Of a DNA stretch of 64,000 nucleotides, positions 47,487 to 60,367 are shown one piece after another. Source of the stretch: Perognathus longimembris pacificus (Eukaryota; Chordata; Mammalia; Rodentia; Heteromyidae); NCBI RefSeq assembly GCF_023159225.1, contig NC_063163.1, positions 104,501,885 to 104,565,884 of the forward strand, written 5' to 3'. How positions within the stretch are numbered: the stretch's first letter is position 1; each line of letters begins with the position of its first letter. Both the position numbers and the translations under genes were made by a program. Below the pieces are notes generated by a model, which saw only the letters and a list, made by a program, of their open reading frames with translations, was not told the origin of the DNA and did no database searches.

Positions 47487-47694
47487 TGTGTGTGTGTGTG
47501 TGTGCACGCACATGTGTGTGTGTGCTAGTACTGTGGCTTGAACACAGAGGCTCACTCTTGCTCAGCTTGCTTGCTCCACTTTAGCCTCACCTCCATAGAC
47601 TTTTCTGCCCAGGATGGCTTCCAATCACAGTCCTCTGGATCTCAGCCTTTTGAGTAACTAGGACTGTAAGCATGAGCCACCAGCACCTGATGTG
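47487..47694 (-). mobile_element. Type A SINE with GT/GCAC tail
   Basis: GT tail 47487-47523, body gtactgtggcttgaacacag to gtaagcatgagccaccagc, with a deletion in the middle. Confidence 0.85.
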
Positions 47695-48470
47695 TTTAAT
47701 ATAATTTAAACATCTTTATGTATCCAACACCTAGTACAGTGCCTAGAACATGATTCTATATTTTAATTACTGTTATGGTTAATATTATCATCATCATTCT
47801 GGCTTGCATTGTCCCAAACAGTAAAACACGTTCAATGTAGGAAACTAATTGTTAATAAACGCCAAAGTTTGGCTCTCTCAATAGAAAAAGAGAAAAGTAG
47901 CAAGTACTCCAATAAGATTGTCCATTATCCTGTTCTCTAACCAGATGGTTGAAAGCATACTTCTACTAACATATTAAACATACTAGCTAGGAGTAAAAAA
48001 AAAAAAAAAAAAAAAAACACCCACCCCCCAAAAACCTCCTTCGGGATAACTTAACAATTAATTCCATAAAAAATATTTTAGGCATCTAACAGAAGGAACT
48101 TACATTGGAACCGTATCAAAATACTTTCCTCGCTCTCCAGTGAAACTTGCTGAAAATTTACCCTCAATATCTTAAATCTTCACTCAACTTTCCCCCAAGT
48201 ACTTCTAAAGTACTACAACCTGGCTTTCCCTTCAATATTCATATTTCTCAGTTTTACCTACATTAACACCTATTTGGTTCATTTATTTTCATCCTTGCCT
48301 AAAGATTTACTGCATGAATGTAGCATGTTATTTTGTCCCCTGGAAGAATGGTAAGCTTGGTTTTTATTTTTCCCTAAATACTCACAAGTGAAGTTATCAG
48401 ACATGTTACTAGAGAGCAGAATTCCACACTGTCAAGAGTTTGCAGGAGGAACACCTTCTGCATTTTCCTT
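47695..48470. other. Intron 1, AT-rich, one poly(A) run
   Basis: An A run at about 47996-48017 with no recognisable body upstream. Otherwise unique. Confidence 0.45.
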
Positions 48471-48485
48471 ACATACACACACACA

Positions 48486-48521
<36 letters not shown>
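48471..48521. repeat. (CA)n microsatellite
   Basis: CA run with one AACA interruption. Confidence 0.96.
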
Positions 48522-48523
<2 letters not shown>

Positions 48524-48744
48524 TGTATGCATATAAATACATCAAAGCACTGCAGCCCATTGGAATATATTCGTTCCCTTTACCTAAAGGGGAGTAGCTA
48601 TGTTCCAAGACCCTCAGTGGGTATCTATGATAGTACTGAATCTCAGGTAGTACTCCTAGTTTTTTTTTTCCATATACGCATTTCCTATAATTCAATTTAC
48701 AAATAAGGCAAGTAAATGATTAATAATAGTCATTAACTCAGAGG

Positions 48745-48900
48745 GGGGGGTGGAGTGAAGGGAATTGGGGAGAAGGGAAGGTGGGAGAAAAATGAGGGAG
48801 GAGTTAAGTTTGACAAGAAGTGTACTCACTGCCTTACATATGAAACTGTAACCCCTCTCTGTGTATCACCTTGACAATAAAAATTAAGTCAAATAAAAAA
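48745..48900 (+). mobile_element. LINE-like 3' end (same family as 18013-18479)
   Basis: actgccttacatatgaaact, gtaacccctctctgtgtatc, accttgacaataaaaatta. The 48901-49539 stretch after it shows no element. Confidence 0.65.
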
Positions 48901-49539
48901 TAAGTCATTATAAAATAGGGCAATTGTAACATCATGCTATAACAAAACTTATGTGACTCTGATCTCATGCCTTCCTCTGTCTGTCTGTCTGCCTGTCTCC
49001 CTAACATTTTACTGAGTGTGCTCATCCTTCTCCTTGGGTCCACGTGAGATGATACAATGCTTCCTTTTATATGCATTTATTTGGGCTTACAGGGAAATGC
49101 TTTGGCATTTAGTCTAGGGAGGGGAAAAACGTGTGCAAACTCAACTATACCAACTGGTTCTCACTAAGCAGGACTTTTCCCGAAGGGCCACAGTCTTGCC
49201 AAAATGTCTAAAAGCAACATTGCTAAATTGGAACTATTTTGCAAAGAAAATAAAAATGTCTGGACTGAATAAGACATCTGCCACTCCAGTTGTCATTATG
49301 GAATAATGTGGTCTAGATTAGCTCCTCTAAACAGCAAGATGACCATTTATTATTGGTGACAGACAGGGCTCTGTGGGATCACCATGGTAACATTCGTGCC
49401 TTCCAACAATCTCTGACACCACATACTGAACAAAGTTTTCAAATTGAGTTACGGGGAAGGAATATAAAGAGAATCTGGACAGATAGTATGTTAATAACAG
49501 GATTATTCTCCCTTGTAATGAAACTACATTTGTTTTTGT

Positions 49540-49776
49540 GTTTATGTTCTGGTCCTGGGACTTGAACTCAGGGCCTGGACACTTTCCCTGAGCTTCTATG
49601 CTTAAGGCTAGTGCTCTACTACTTGTGCTACAGCTCCACTTTCAGATTTGGGGGAGTGTTTCATCAGATACAAGAATCTCCTGGACTTTCCTGCCCTGGT
49701 TGGGTTTGAACCCCAATCCTCAGATTTTAGCCTTCTAAGTAGCTAGGATTACAGGCATGAGCCACTGGCACCTCAC
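49540..49776 (-). mobile_element. Type A composite SINE
   Basis: ggtcctgggacttgaactca to gctaggattacaggcatgag on the plus strand. Confidence 0.92.
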
Positions 49777-49861
49777 TTGAGACTGGATTTTAATACTAGA
49801 CTCTTTGGTATTTAACCACACCTGTCCCTAAAAATTTTTTGTAAATTAAATTTTCAATTGT

Positions 49862-50130
49862 AGCTGGGTGCCAATGGCTCACACCTGTCTAGCTACTCAG
49901 GAGGCTGAGTATCTAGCTACTCAGGAGGCTGTGAGGATCACAGTTCAAAGCCAAAGATAGCCTAGGCAGGAAAGTCCATGAGACTCTTAGCTCCAATTAA
50001 CCACCAAAAAGTCAAAGTGGAAATGTAGCTCAAGTGGTAGAGTGCTAGCCTTGAGAACAACAACAACAACAACAACAACAAAGAAACTTAAGGACCAACA
50101 GTGCCCAGGCCCTAAGTTCAAGTCCCAGGT
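49862..50130 (+). mobile_element. Type A SINE with 20-bp internal duplication and CAA run
   Basis: tctagctactcaggaggctg occurs at 49888-49907 and again at 49912-49931. A (CAA)n run at 50058-50082 replaces the linker after ccttgaga. Confidence 0.9.
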
Positions 50131-50131
50131 A

Positions 50132-50214
<83 letters not shown>
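50131..50214. repeat. (CT)n(CTAT)n microsatellite
   Basis: CT units then ctatctatctat. Tail of the preceding SINE. Confidence 0.96.
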
Positions 50215-50477
50215 CTCCTTCAAGAGCAAATGCCCATCTCAGAGTCTGGTTAGTTATGTCAAAGCATGTGTAAGGGATCAGCACTCCCATAAACCAGGAT
50301 GGGAAGATAGGTACCAAAACCAACCTCAGAAACCATGGTGGCTATTTTATAGTGTGAGCTGGACATACAGTTAATTCTAAAGCATTCTCATGTACCCCTG
50401 TGAGATTGTGTACAACAAGGTCTGCATTTAAAAGCTTCTGTTCCAACACAGAAAACCTATTAAGAAAGCCATCCAAA

Positions 50478-50719
50478 GCCAGGCACCAGTAGCTCATACC
50501 TGTAATCTTAACTATGCAGCAGGCTGAGATCTGAGGATCACAGTTCAAAGCCATACTGGGCAGGAAAGTCCATGAGACTCTTATCTGCAAGTAACTGTCA
50601 GAAAATTGCAAATGGTGTTGTGGTTCAACGTAGTAGCAGGCTAGCCTTGAGGGAAAAAGCTCAGGGATAGTGCCCAGACTCTGAGCTCAAGCCCCACAAT
50701 CAACAAAGAAAGAAAAGAA
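50478..50719 (+). mobile_element. Type A composite SINE with target-site duplication
   Basis: Body gccaggcaccagtagctcat to ctcaagccccacaatc, tail of AAAG units. Flanks agaaagccatccaa (50463-50476) and agaaaagccatccaa (about 50720-50734). Confidence 0.92.
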
Positions 50720-50814
50720 AAGAAAAGCCATCCAAGCTTCACTAGATTATGAATTTCATGATATGTGTGGTCTCCCTTGCTATCATTTTCAATAGTTAAT
50801 TATTGGTTGGTTGG

Positions 50815-51043
50815 TTGGTCATGGGGCTTGAACTCTGGACTTGGTTGTTATCCCTGGGCTCTTCAGCAAAAGGCTAGTGCTCTGCCACTTGAGCCCCAGC
50901 ACCACTTTTGGTTTTCTGATGGTTAAATGGAGATAAATCTCAGGGACTTTTCCTGCCCAGGCTGGCTGGCTTTGAACCACGATTCTCAGATCTCAGCCTT
51001 CTGAATAGCTAGGATTACAGGTGTGAGCCACCTGTGCCCAGCT
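50815..51043 (-). mobile_element. Type A composite SINE
   Basis: tcatggggcttgaactctgg to gctaggattacaggtgtgag on the plus strand, with a ggctggctgg duplication. Confidence 0.9.
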
Positions 51044-51627
51044 CACTTTCAATATTTATGACATGAAAGGTTTCAAATACAAAGACTAGAATCATCACCA
51101 TTTGCATGCCCATGGTCAGGTTTTGTCACATTCTATTGCTCAGTCATATTTGCATTTTTTGCTTATGAAATAAGTACATAGGAAAGTAAAAACCAGTGTG
51201 TAGAATTCTCTAATCCTATGGGCCCACCCCCTTCGCCCACAAGAAGTGTTAGTTGGCATATTTCCAAACAGTATATAGACAGTATCAGACTATATGCATG
51301 GATCTACAACGTGGGGGTATTTTTAAACCCAGTATTTGTATTTCTAAATTTTGCCCATATTAAAACAACTAGATTTGGCTCATCTATTTTAAATCGCTGT
51401 ATAAAGTTTTATTGTACAATACAACATGTTATTTTATTCCCTGAAAGGGCAGTTTAATTTTTTCCCCCTCTCACCTAAGCAGCATAGAGATCAACATTCT
51501 TACAGAGCATCCCTTCACACATACCTACAGACACAAAATTGAAACCACTCAAAGAGTAGGTGCCATCGGCAGCTTTATTGACAATTACCAACTACTCTCC
51601 AAAATAACCATACTAGGAACAGGAATG
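51044..51627. other. Intron 1, possible L1 remnant
   Basis: 51330-51440 (ttgcccatattaaaacaact, ctgtataaagttttattgta) loosely resembles L1 3' sequence. Not certain. Confidence 0.35.
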
Positions 51628-51679
51628 TTACTGCTCAGTTTCTGCTCAGCATGTACAAGGTCCTGAGTTGATCCCCAGC

Positions 51680-51730
<51 letters not shown>
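51628..51730 (+). mobile_element. 5'-truncated ID SINE with CA tail
   Basis: tgctcagcatgtacaaggtc and tgatccccagcaacac run into a CA array at 51680-51730. Confidence 0.75.
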
Positions 51731-51732
<2 letters not shown>

Positions 51733-52732
51733 GGTGGGGGGGAGGGATGAGAACTCCAGAAGTAATCATACCAAATAACATTTCCTTCACTGACACTTGA
51801 AATGAAAAGATGTTGTTCCACATCCTTGTCCCCAACTGAGTTTGCCAGATAGGCAAAGGCCTATCTAATGGGTATGAAATGGTTGCCCATTTTACTTTAG
51901 CATTCTTGTTTACACTGAAACTGAGCATCCTTCCACTCTATTAGACATTTGGACCTTCATATGTATGGATGGCCCAATGGATTGTAGCCTTGCCCGTTTC
52001 CCCACTTGCCTTTAACCTCCCTATAAGGAAACCTATAAGGAAATCTCCACATAGTCTATGCCTTTGTTACTCAACTTCACTGGCTCTCATGAGCAAAGTG
52101 CAGATAAAATAATAGCTACTTCTTAGAGATGTTGTGAAACCAATCAAAAAGCACTTAACTAAAAAGTGCTACAACATGTGAAGCAATCAAAAATAGTATT
52201 ACTCTTGTTATACATATGCATAAGACAAGGATAAAGTGTTTCTGGCATTTCTCCCAAGTTTGGAGTCCCTTTTGGATAAACTCTGTGAGAGGACTCTGAG
52301 CAACTCTTCTTGCCCAAGATACTTCCCCAAGATAAGAAGACATAATATTGGCGTTCTGCTATTTATAAGTTTCCATTAGGGAAATGCAAAGTCGACAACC
52401 TAAGCAAGGTATTGTGTGAACTAAACACAATCCACATGTGCCCGTGATCTTGTCTGTGAAGGGATCATTATCCTGTGCCTAGGCAGTGGTTAAGTCACAG
52501 AGTAAAGGAAACTCTAGGAAAAGGAAGGTAGGAAGACCTCCCACCTCTCTTCCCTACCACCTCCCTCCCAGGACCTACTGGACCCAAATATTTCCTGGGA
52601 TGGGAATACAACTGGGCCTCCATGAAATTGTACCAGGCCCCAAACCACTCTATTTCCCCACAAGTCCCCAGTGCTTCCCAAACACAAAAAACTGAAAGGA
52701 CAGTCACATCATTTATGAGATTCTAGAGGATT

Positions 52733-52830
52733 TGTATGCCTGGGCTGGCTTCAAACCTTGATCCTCTGATACCAGTCTCCTGAGTAACTAGGATTACAGG
52801 CATGTGCCTCCAGTCCCCAGCCTCCTAGGT
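52733..52830 (-). mobile_element. B1-like SINE fragment
   Basis: ggctggcttcaaaccttgat and aactaggattacaggcatgt on the plus strand. 51731-52732 shows no recognised element. Confidence 0.8.
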
Positions 52831-52839
52831 TGGGTGTTT

Positions 52840-55800
52840 ATGAATCAATGGTCAATAATACTCTGATATCACCAAGGTAGCAGCCCACCCAGACAATGAC
52901 TATTTATCTGTCGAAAACCTTTCTCTCTCCTTTTAGGCAGAACACATACCTAAGAAGAGACATATCATTAAGCTACAGAGAACAAAAAAAAAAAAAGTTG
53001 TAAAGCATCTGCTTGGATTCATGACGCATTTAATTTAAGATCCTTCCAGACTGGCCTTTCTTCTCACATGCTGACCTTTTCCTGGAGGAAGGCCATGTTT
53101 GCCTTTGTGACCTCTGCCGGTGGAGGCAGAAAGCATATCTAGCTACTCTACAGGCCTATCAAGTAGTCCTGACATCAGCTTCCACTGGGGACTGGCAGGG
53201 AGCCCTCTCCCATGTACTTGCATATCATCTGAGGTTCAATTTCAACTGGCACTACAGAGACCAGATACTTCCTTTAGTGACTATAAACAAGTACATTCCC
53301 CAACCCTGCTGAGCAATCATAGGCCAGACTCCAGACTCAGCTCCAGCTCAAGTAGAATTCAGTCCATCGTCTTTGGTATCTATCTAGGTGTAAGGCTGTC
53401 TTCCTTCCGCGTGTGCCAAGTTTCCACTTTCAAGAAGTTAAATTGCCATATAAAAACGCTCTAGCGCGGATCAGTAATTAGACGCTGTAATGGAAAATTA
53501 ACTGTGTTTTTATTTAGAGCATTTATTTTAACAAGAATTTTTTTCTGTTATTAAACTGCAATAAAAATAAATTAAATCCTGAGGGTTTACAAAGATTTTT
53601 CTGTTAAAGAAAAAAAAAAGTGGAGGGGAGGTGGCAACAAACAAAAACAACTATCTATCTTCCTGGAGAGTATTTATTTTGCTAATGTCACTAAGTTTGT
53701 ACAAGGTCCTCTACTGTGAGTCTTGGAATAAATAAATCCTAATTCTACCACCCATGTTACAGAAAGGAAACACCATTCCCACTTCTCAGGCGGCTGTAGC
53801 CGAGGCAAGCACCAACAAGGCAAGAGGACGGGTTTTTTTTCCACGGAGAGTCCACACAAATCCCTTCCATCCTTCTCTTTTCTTCCTAATCCGGATCCTT
53901 CCAGGGGAAATGAAGCCCCCAACCCCCACGCCCCTGAGCAGCACAGTGGCTGGTGACCATTCTGGGAGCACCTGAGGGCTTAGCAAGTTCATTAGCAGCT
54001 AGCTGATCTACCTGTGAGTCAATCCCCAAGCCAGACTAGCAACACCAACTCCACCAGAACGGGGGAGTCATGGCAGCAGCGGCCAAGTGAGAATGGGAAA
54101 AAAGCTGACATATCTACAGTCCTCCTCAAGTCTTTGTGGCCCTCCAGCCATATCTGGTGAAGAACTGATCAACAGGATTAGCCATGGGACACCTCCCCCC
54201 ACCCCCCACTCCAACTACCCTCCAAATGCACGCCTGGGCCACAAGCCTAATAATACACATGAGGGAGCCTAGGACTGTGGCTACCTCACTTTGCATCTTT
54301 GTTTCTCCCGCAGTCTGGATTCCAAGCAAAGGGCAAAGAGCACCTCAGAATGCTATTCCATTAACATGTAGGAAGTTCTCCCCAGTGAACTAGAAACCCA
54401 GCAGCCCTAAGTCTCCAGATGCTTCTCTTAAAGGGCCTCAGCATGCATCCACACAGACCTAGTGTTAGCCACCTACTATCTTTGAGTAGGAAGTGCACAG
54501 ACAACCTTTGTTTAGCCTATATCGCTGCTCGGAGTAATACCCTAGGACAAAGGCTGGATTTGCTGGCCTCAGAAATTACAAAGAAACCCATTTTCTTCCC
54601 CCCTCCCTCCTTCTTCCCTTCTGTTTTTTCCTTTTAATCTTTCTTTACAGTTTAAACTTTTCCAGTCCTTTATGGCTTCTCGTATAGAGGGCTGGGATAT
54701 GTTTAATTTAACAGTCTGTACTTTAACTCCAGCCCTATGCTAAACCGAACCATTCTAATACTGTCCGTGTTTGCAGAGCCCATTTGCCCTTCCATCCAGA
54801 AAAATAACCGGTTTCTTACAGAAACTGTCTTTGTAAAGAGGTTTACAAATGTACAGTTTCATTTGACTTGTGCTTAACGAGGCTAATTAAACAAGGCTCA
54901 TGCAGAGCAAAATTCCACTTCAAAAGCAAAACTATAAGGCTGTCACAATGTTCCCTCTCCCAATTCCAAACCATCCATTATGTTCTCTAGGAAGCAATAA
55001 AGGGGGGTTCATCAATAAAGGGGTGGTTCATAGGTCAGTTAAGAGATTTTTAATATACCTCAACTGCTAGTCAAGATTTACACTAAGTTTAAAAAATAAA
55101 GGACTCAAGGACAATGATATCGCCACACAAATATAAATATTGGTTGAATCTGAGTGTTGAAATAAAACGATACTAGAGTGTGGACATTCACAAAGGCATT
55201 TCAGCTTGTGCATAGCAGCCAACCGTGCCCCCATTTGCTATTAGAAAAAATAAGAGCTAATAGAGACGGTGCTCAGTTAAAAATACTTCCTAAGGAACTC
55301 TCCAAAAATCTCAATGTAACAAAGGGATTGCAAATTTTAAGATGCAGTGAAATAACTGATCATTCTGATCTGGGATAAGTCCTGGATTCCCCAGTGCCCC
55401 TCGATTTCTTTACCCTTAGAATGGGAACAAGAGAAGCAGTTATGACTAATTGCTAATAAAAGCTTGTTTGCCTCTGGCAGAAAAACAAAAGTGTGCTGAT
55501 AAGGATCATTTTCCCAGACCTTAGTTTATGTTTCTACATTAACATTCCAAGGCCCAGCTCTCAGGTTCCCAAGATCCTATAGGTTATCATCTCCAACTAG
55601 AAGATGAGGCTGAGATTTAGACACACCATGGTCCTTATTTCATGCTGGGGTGGCTGGCTCGGCTCTCTATTTCCCCAAGAAGTCATCACATATTGTCTTC
55701 ATCTCCTTTAATAGCTGAACAAAATGACACACAATTCTTTGTGGTGAATGCACTCAAGGACACCACCCCAGAGAACTCGTTTCTCTTAGACCCACCAAAG

Positions 55801-58800
55801 GATAAAATGTTCTCAATGCCACCTCCTACGATAATCACCCTCTCTCAAATGCCCCTTTTTAATTGGCTGGTTGAGTGTCCACTGGGTGTGACTGCACAAG
55901 TTTATCCCAGGTGTGTAACCAAGATTGAAAACCCTTCCTGGTTTTCAAGCACCCTGACCTGGACCATGGTATCAACACCGGACAGCAACCATGTTGAAGA
56001 TGGATGCAACCACAGTACTTTGAAGAAAAGGAGCATTTACTTGAGGAGATTGACCTGTATGACCTCCTCCATCTGTAAGCCTGAGCCAGTCCTGTGGGAC
56101 CGGCTGCTGCAGACCAAGACAGATTCAACAGAACCCTTCTGCTAGAGAGAGGACAGAGTTAAACGGCGGAGTTTATGTGGAATAATGAAAGGTCAAACAG
56201 TTGCAGACTGTCGAAATATCTATACTCCATTCACCCAAATGTGCACCCACAAAAGTAAGATTATTCTAGAAAATATGAATGTCTACAATAAATTCTAAAT
56301 AATTAGCACTGCAAGTTTCTATGTTTGTATCCCATACAAAAACTCTTAGGGTAAATCGTTACATTCTTGTTTCAGGAAAACAAATTACTCTTTTTTTTTC
56401 CTTTAGCCAACTACTTCTCAAATTTACTACCCCAGCATATTTCTAAAGATTATATTTAAAGGTATCACCTTTGAAAATGAAAAAACCAGTGTCCCCCTGC
56501 CATCTCTTCCATCCTGAGGAGCCAGTTTTGTCCAAGTGACTTTTCTTTTAAACCAGTAAACGTGGATCACAACTAGAAAAGGACAGCAATGCACCCTAAA
56601 GTCAAATAGCATCTGTAAAGGATCCATTCAGGGTCCTTTCAATCACTGTTACCATGCTAACGTTTATGAACGATGATCCCCAATTGCTAACTGGCTATAT
56701 ATCTCTATTCTAAATGGGGATTACTGCTATCCAGTTTTAAGATAAAACCACATATCATAAATTAAACCACTCTAAACATATTCTAAACCTCACCAGTGTT
56801 CTAAACAACAATATTTTCGAATTATTTTTATCACTTTTAATTGTACAAAGGGTTTCAATTCAACATGTCAGTTTATGTGTATAATGCATCCATTTCTTCA
56901 TTCTTTTCCATCTCTCTCAATTGCACCCATCCCCTCAATGTTCCTAGTCCATTTTCACATATATGCCTTGAATATCATGATTGCATTCTCCCATACTTCC
57001 TCTCTTCATTGGTCTACCTCTCTTCCCATCCCAACACCTCAAGTTCCAGCTTTCTGGAACTCATTTTGTTAGACCATAAGATAACTGTAAATAACAATAT
57101 TTTAAAATTTCTCCAGCACTAACTTTAGTTTAATGGTAAGCTTGTCTTTAGTTTGCCTTAGAAGGAATGGACTCCCTTTGTAAATGTCTATGTTGGTGAT
57201 TTAAATGATCTACAAGGAAACAGGAAAACTTAAGACCCCTTTCTGTAACTAAAATTATTGAGTTTAGAAGAAAGGCCTGTTAAAATCAATAAATTCTGAA
57301 GGTGCAGATTCCATCACGGGTGAAGTATTTAATAATAAATTACTGTCAAGTGATTATCTGCCTAATTAAAAATATTTCCATTTTCCTATTTACTTGAATA
57401 CATACTCTTCTGCCTTAGGAATTTCAATATTGTCAATTGACATTGGGATTACTAAATATAAACAACATAGACTGCTTAATTACGTGCAGATTTGTTGAGT
57501 GCTGTAAGATTCTTTCCATCCCAATTATACATATTTATACATGCTTGTTAACTCTTTGAGGAAATTTCGAATCTTAGTTTTCATTATTTTGCTGATAGAG
57601 TTCCCTTCTGTTGCAGTTATTTAACCCTTAGGTGAGCAAATAAAAGGACAAGAAAAGTTCAGTAATTCTATTTGCAACGTATGACTTACACTTTGCTTTG
57701 AACTTTCTCTAGATTGCTTCTACGAAAAGCGCTAACCATTTCTTTCTGTCCAGATCCTCTGCCCACCATTCACAAAAGAAAACAAGAAAAAAATTACAGT
57801 TTCATTATGGGTATCAGCAACTTACTGTCATTATTTTTTAATTTTTTAAAGATTACATTCATCCAATCTAAAATAATTTTTGATCCTGAATTCAACTGCT
57901 AAAAACAACAAAACTGCTTTGAAAGTATCAAATTTGCAAAAAACAAAAATCTTGAGAAGTCACTAATGGAATTCCCATGACCTAATAAATGTAAGGCTTT
58001 AGCTGTAACCATAAACTCACGGGATACTTATGATCTGAAAGTCAGGAGTATTGTAGCCAGTTTTTATGAGTTTAATTCCTCTGGCAAATCTAAGATTCTA
58101 CTTTTAAGTCTCCTCAACTAGAGCAAAATCACGGCACATGTAGACAGGAATACTAAAGAAAGAAACTACAAATAAAAATGGGAAGGGAACAAGAAAAACC
58201 ATTGTCAACAACCACCGTCTACCCTAAACCATCAATGAACTTCTAGAAACACAAGACTGAACAAACCTTTCTTTCTTTAGACTGAGATATATGTCACCTC
58301 ACTTTTAACACCCATAAATCTATCAGCGAATCACTGTGTTTTCTTCACTTTTACTTCACCCTGAGAAATCAATAAATCACAGAACTTACTCAGCCTACTC
58401 TGATGGGACAACAATTTTCTGAGTCTGTTTATTGCTTCTTTCTTTGCACATTTTATTCTATGTTCTATGATCCAGTTCTGTGAACTTTCTAAGGCAAGAA
58501 AAGCTACCTTCAAGTTAAAGCAAAGTCACTGAAATCCTGCCACCCGAGGTACTTAGAAGTTGTGTTTTGTCCTGGGAACCTGTCTCTCTCTTTCTACTTC
58601 TCCAAGGCAATGATTGAGCAGGGTGCCTTAAAGAGTTATGATTCGAATGAATTGTCTTTTTTCCTCAAAGGATTTTGAGTTATTATAGCAAATGGTTGTT
58701 CTCAAAAGATTTGGCCTACATCTCCTTGCCAACATATAGTCAGAGTAGGCATCACACATAACAGACACACAAATGTAAAAATCTTAACATCATGTTTACC

Positions 58801-60180
58801 TCTCTTGTTCCTAAAATTTCTTGTTACTTCTTTCATATAGGTAACATGTTTATATATTATGTGTAATATAGTGCGTACTATATATTATAATATAAAAATA
58901 TTCAGTATTGCAATGTTATGGGTTATCAAGCCTCGCTATACTATCCTGGAGACAAATTGTTATCAAAACAAAACGTATAGCCAAATATTTGTCATTTGGT
59001 ATTTCATATCCAAATACATATAGAATCAATTAGATATTAAAACAATTTCATGGTACATTATATATTATATATTTACCAATTAACTTACAGGAACTATCAA
59101 TAGAATAGAGAGAAAAATGTAGGATTCCAAACACTATATATACTAGCAGCTTTCACCCTGAATGTTCCAAAAAGTCTTTCACAACCACTGCTGGCAAGGT
59201 CGTTCACCTTTTCAATGCAAATATAACTTAATTAACTTATTTCATGCCAGCTATACAACAAACATAACCTCAAAGGTGCTTTTGGTTTGGAATGTACTAA
59301 ATGTTTACCTTTAATGAAAAGCAGGTCAACTTCTTTGATAAAAATTGCTTCAACTTTTTTTTGTTACACCCACATTTTCATAGCCTAAACACTAACAATG
59401 TCAAGGCCCTCTGCAACTTGAGACTTTTCTTGTGGCACTTCTTTAAACGTCTTTGGGTTTATTTTCTTCACAAATCTTTTTTTTTCATATTTGTTTATCC
59501 TGTTTCTCTGTCCTTTTGGTCTTAGCTTCTATGAGGAGAGGAAAACAGTTTTGAAGGGTGTTTATAGCACTGTAAGTTTTATTTACTGAAGGAGGGAACT
59601 CAATCCTCTCTCAGGTTGGGCCCCAAATTCAATGTACTCTTAAAACTATGTCACCAAAGGGAGATCATTTTAAGAACTCAACCTAAACAGTTTTGTCTTT
59701 CGTCGTGAACTCCTGGGCACTAACTTAACGTGTAAAAATTATCAGTGGAGACACCAGATAAGTTAACTCGAGGTGAAAAGAAAGACTATCCAAGCTCAAG
59801 TGGAATTTCACAAACCCACTTGCTGAAACATGATTTGGGCGCTGAGTTAGGTCAAGAGTTAGAACGTTCTAACTTGAACCCACAAAGGTGCTGGGAGAGA
59901 AGGAAAGAAACGCTATCCTCTGAGCCCAAGCTAGGAGAAGCACTGCCTTCAGCTTGATTTCCAGTCCTGGGACAGACATCTTCCTGGCCCTTCCTGGCCT
60001 TGTAGCAGACACCCACCGCTAGTCTCCAGGTTCAGTCCCCTTTGCAAGGGCGCAAGTAAATAATCCCTTGTCTCTTTCCTTTCGCCCTCCGGTCGGGTCG
60101 GAATACAGAGGAGACCGACCGACTGGGGCTGGGGCGCTAAAGCTACCGCACCCGACTCCACTCCAGGTGGGGCGTCTTAC
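52840..60180. other. Repeat-poor promoter-proximal intron 1
   Basis: About 7.3 kb with no recognised SINE and only one old L1-like piece (56815-57090). Candidate regulatory stretches by composition and TAATTA content are 53440-53620, 54640-54990 and 57300-57620. An ATG-initiated frame at 55642-56145 (167 codons) has no recognisable domain. 58840-59080 is AT-rich with tatata words. No additional exon was recognised. Confidence 0.55.
56815..57090 (-). mobile_element. L1-like 3' end, antisense
   Basis: The plus strand ttgtacaaagggtttcaatt, caacatgtcagtttatgtgt is the complement of the ending at 63330-63400. Later aagttccagctttctggaac matches the copy at 11395-11800. Confidence 0.65.
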
Positions 60181-60367
60181 CCGTACAGGAATGCAGGGGC
60201 TTGGGTCGCACGACCAGAGACGGGCACACGGAGTAGAGGGAAAGTTTCTCAAAGTAGTCGCAGGTCTCCTTGGAGAGGATCTCGTCGATCATGAAAGTCT
60301 TGTAGCGCCGCCTGGCTGCTTTGAGCTGGCCCGGCGAGCTCAGTCTCAGTTCGGCGTGGCAGTGCAT
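60181..60367 (-). CDS. BARX2: BARX2 exon 1, N-terminal coding part of the BarH-like homeobox 2 transcription factor
   Basis: This exon encodes residues 1-62 and the first base of codon 63. The protein is a nuclear sequence-specific transcription factor of the Bar homeobox class, known in other mammals for roles in muscle, cartilage and epithelial development. The start codon at 60367-60365 has A at -3 (CACCATGC) and matches the family start MHCHAELRLSSPGQ. The frame stays open for at least 63 codons upstream but contains no ATG, so this is the first usable start. Residues 25-31, FMIDEIL, form the eh1/FIL-like motif through which this class recruits Groucho-type co-repressors (family knowledge). 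It is followed by the conserved stretch around YFEKLSLYSVCPSLV. The exon ends ACGG|GTAAGAC, a strong donor. The coding sequence looks intact and lies inside a CpG island. Confidence 0.97.
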
